Assembly: GCA_027625125.1 (NCBI GenBank)
Contig: JAQBXG010000101.1
Span: 1-6,212 of the forward strand
Direction: 5' to 3'
DNA: 6,212 nucleotides
Source: Pseudomonadota bacterium
GTDB taxonomy: Bacteria > Pseudomonadota > Alphaproteobacteria > UBA2966 > CAIVPW01
Below, in pieces: positions 5,837 to 6,212 of this stretch. The translations under genes and the position numbers were made by a program. The stretch's first letter is position 1, and every line of letters begins with the position of its first letter. Below the pieces are notes generated by a model, which saw only the letters and a list, made by a program, of their open reading frames with translations, was not told the origin of the DNA and searched no databases.

Positions 5837-6151
5837 ATGATGTCGAGGGGATTTCCGACCGTTCGGACCATGCTGGTGGTCGCCGCCGCCGCGGTCCTCC
5901 TGTCCGGTTGCGCGTCGCAGCCGATGCCGCCGGGCGCGGATCTGCCGGGGTTCTGGTGGGGCCTGGCGCATGGATTCATTGCGCCGTTCGCGCTGATCGC
6001 CGAAATCTTCACCGACGCCCGCATCTATGCCTTTCCGAACAACGGCGGCTGGTACGATCTGGGATTCATGATCGGCATCTCGACCTGGGGCGGCGGCGGC
6101 GGCGCAACCTGGCGCTCGAGCCGCCGCAGGCGCAACCGCGCCGGCGTCTAG
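5837..6151 (+). CDS. Small lipoprotein with a WWG-HGFIAPF / NNGGWYDLGF motif
   Basis: The protein has 104 residues from ATG 5837 (or 103 from the adjacent ATG 5840, which is better spaced, seven bases, from a weak GGTGG). Residues 1-24 are a lipoprotein signal: Arg at 4 and 10, a hydrophobic core at 12-22, and lipobox L-S-G-C with the lipidated Cys at 25. The mature part is short. It has FWWGLAHGFIAPFALIAEIF (39-58), an amphipathic to membrane-like stretch, then IYAFPNNGGWYDLGFMIGI (63-81), a Gly run and a basic tail with R-R-R-R. I recall similar small bacterial lipoproteins with a W-G-x-x-H-G and N-N-G-G-W-Y-x-x-G-F pattern, but not a family name or function. Ala at +2 and Ser at +3 do not signal inner-membrane retention, so the outer membrane is likely. 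It is divergent from the ArsR operon. Confidence 0.82.
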   Translation: MMSRGFPTVRTMLVVAAAAVLLSGCASQPMPPGADLPGFWWGLAHGFIAPFALIAEIFTDARIYAFPNNGGWYDLGFMIGISTWGGGGGATWRSSRRRRNRAGV

Positions 6152-6212
6152 AGCAACTTCTGACCAAATAGAATCAATTCTGTTGGCGATTCGGGGCGGC
6201 AGTCCACGCGGA
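6152..6212. other. Short AT-richer gap with an inverted repeat and GANTC sites
   Basis: These last 61 bases hold no gene. AGAAT-CA-ATTCT (6170-6181) is a small inverted repeat, and GANTC sites occur at 6171-6175 and 6189-6193. The composition is more AT-rich than elsewhere, as in a promoter region for a gene beyond the edge. GANTC is the CcrM methylation site in Alphaproteobacteria. Confidence 0.4.

Noticed and set aside
5758..6171. Plus-strand frame of 137 codons overlapping the lipoprotein
   Set aside because: It is out of frame with the lipoprotein signal and motifs, and its second half is Arg-rich shadow sequence.

Overview
The window is high-GC, gene-dense bacterial DNA with small gaps, GTG/ATG starts and good Shine-Dalgarno (SD) sites. 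The codon style, the ArsR-SRPBCC pair, a periplasmic PQQ dehydrogenase and GANTC sites at the right edge suggest a proteobacterium, most likely an alphaproteobacterium. No marker gene (rRNA, tRNA, ribosomal protein) is present to prove this. No mobile element, CRISPR array or RNA gene was seen.

Layout, left to right. (1) A membrane-anchored tetratricopeptide-repeat (TPR) protein on the minus strand runs off the left edge (<1-1258). (2) Divergent from it across about 90 bases is a secreted pentapeptide-repeat protein (1348-2106, plus). (3) Converging on that gene and overlapping its 3' end by 41 bases is a secreted 246-residue protein of unknown function (2066-2806, minus). (4) A strong intrinsic terminator (2858-2888, minus) closes the largest gene, a periplasmic PQQ-dependent alcohol dehydrogenase-like quinoprotein (2911-4704, minus). 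(5) A gap of 250 bases holds a near-perfect 22-bp palindrome and presumably the dehydrogenase promoter. (6) A two-gene minus-strand operon follows: an ArsR-family repressor and an AHSA1/SRPBCC protein, coupled by a TGATG overlap and preceded by a GTAAGG/CCTTAC operator-like cluster that covers the repressor start codon. (7) A small lipoprotein reads rightward (5837-6151), followed by a short AT-richer gap to the window end.

Apart from the ArsR-SRPBCC operon, the genes look independently expressed, and I see no evidence of a single multi-gene system. Four of the six proteins with visible N-termini or anchors act at or beyond the inner membrane: the pentapeptide protein, the unknown secreted protein, the quinoprotein and the lipoprotein. 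The TPR protein is also membrane-anchored.

The most notable point is the quinoprotein active site. It keeps the catalytic Asp and has the second Asp (W-D-F-D) that marks lanthanide-dependent enzymes. By my manual alignment, however, it lacks the usual metal-ligand Glu, has Glu in place of the metal-ligand Asn, and lacks the vicinal Cys pair and a PQQ-contacting Arg. The remaining genes look ordinary, with some points about starts and operators listed as findings.
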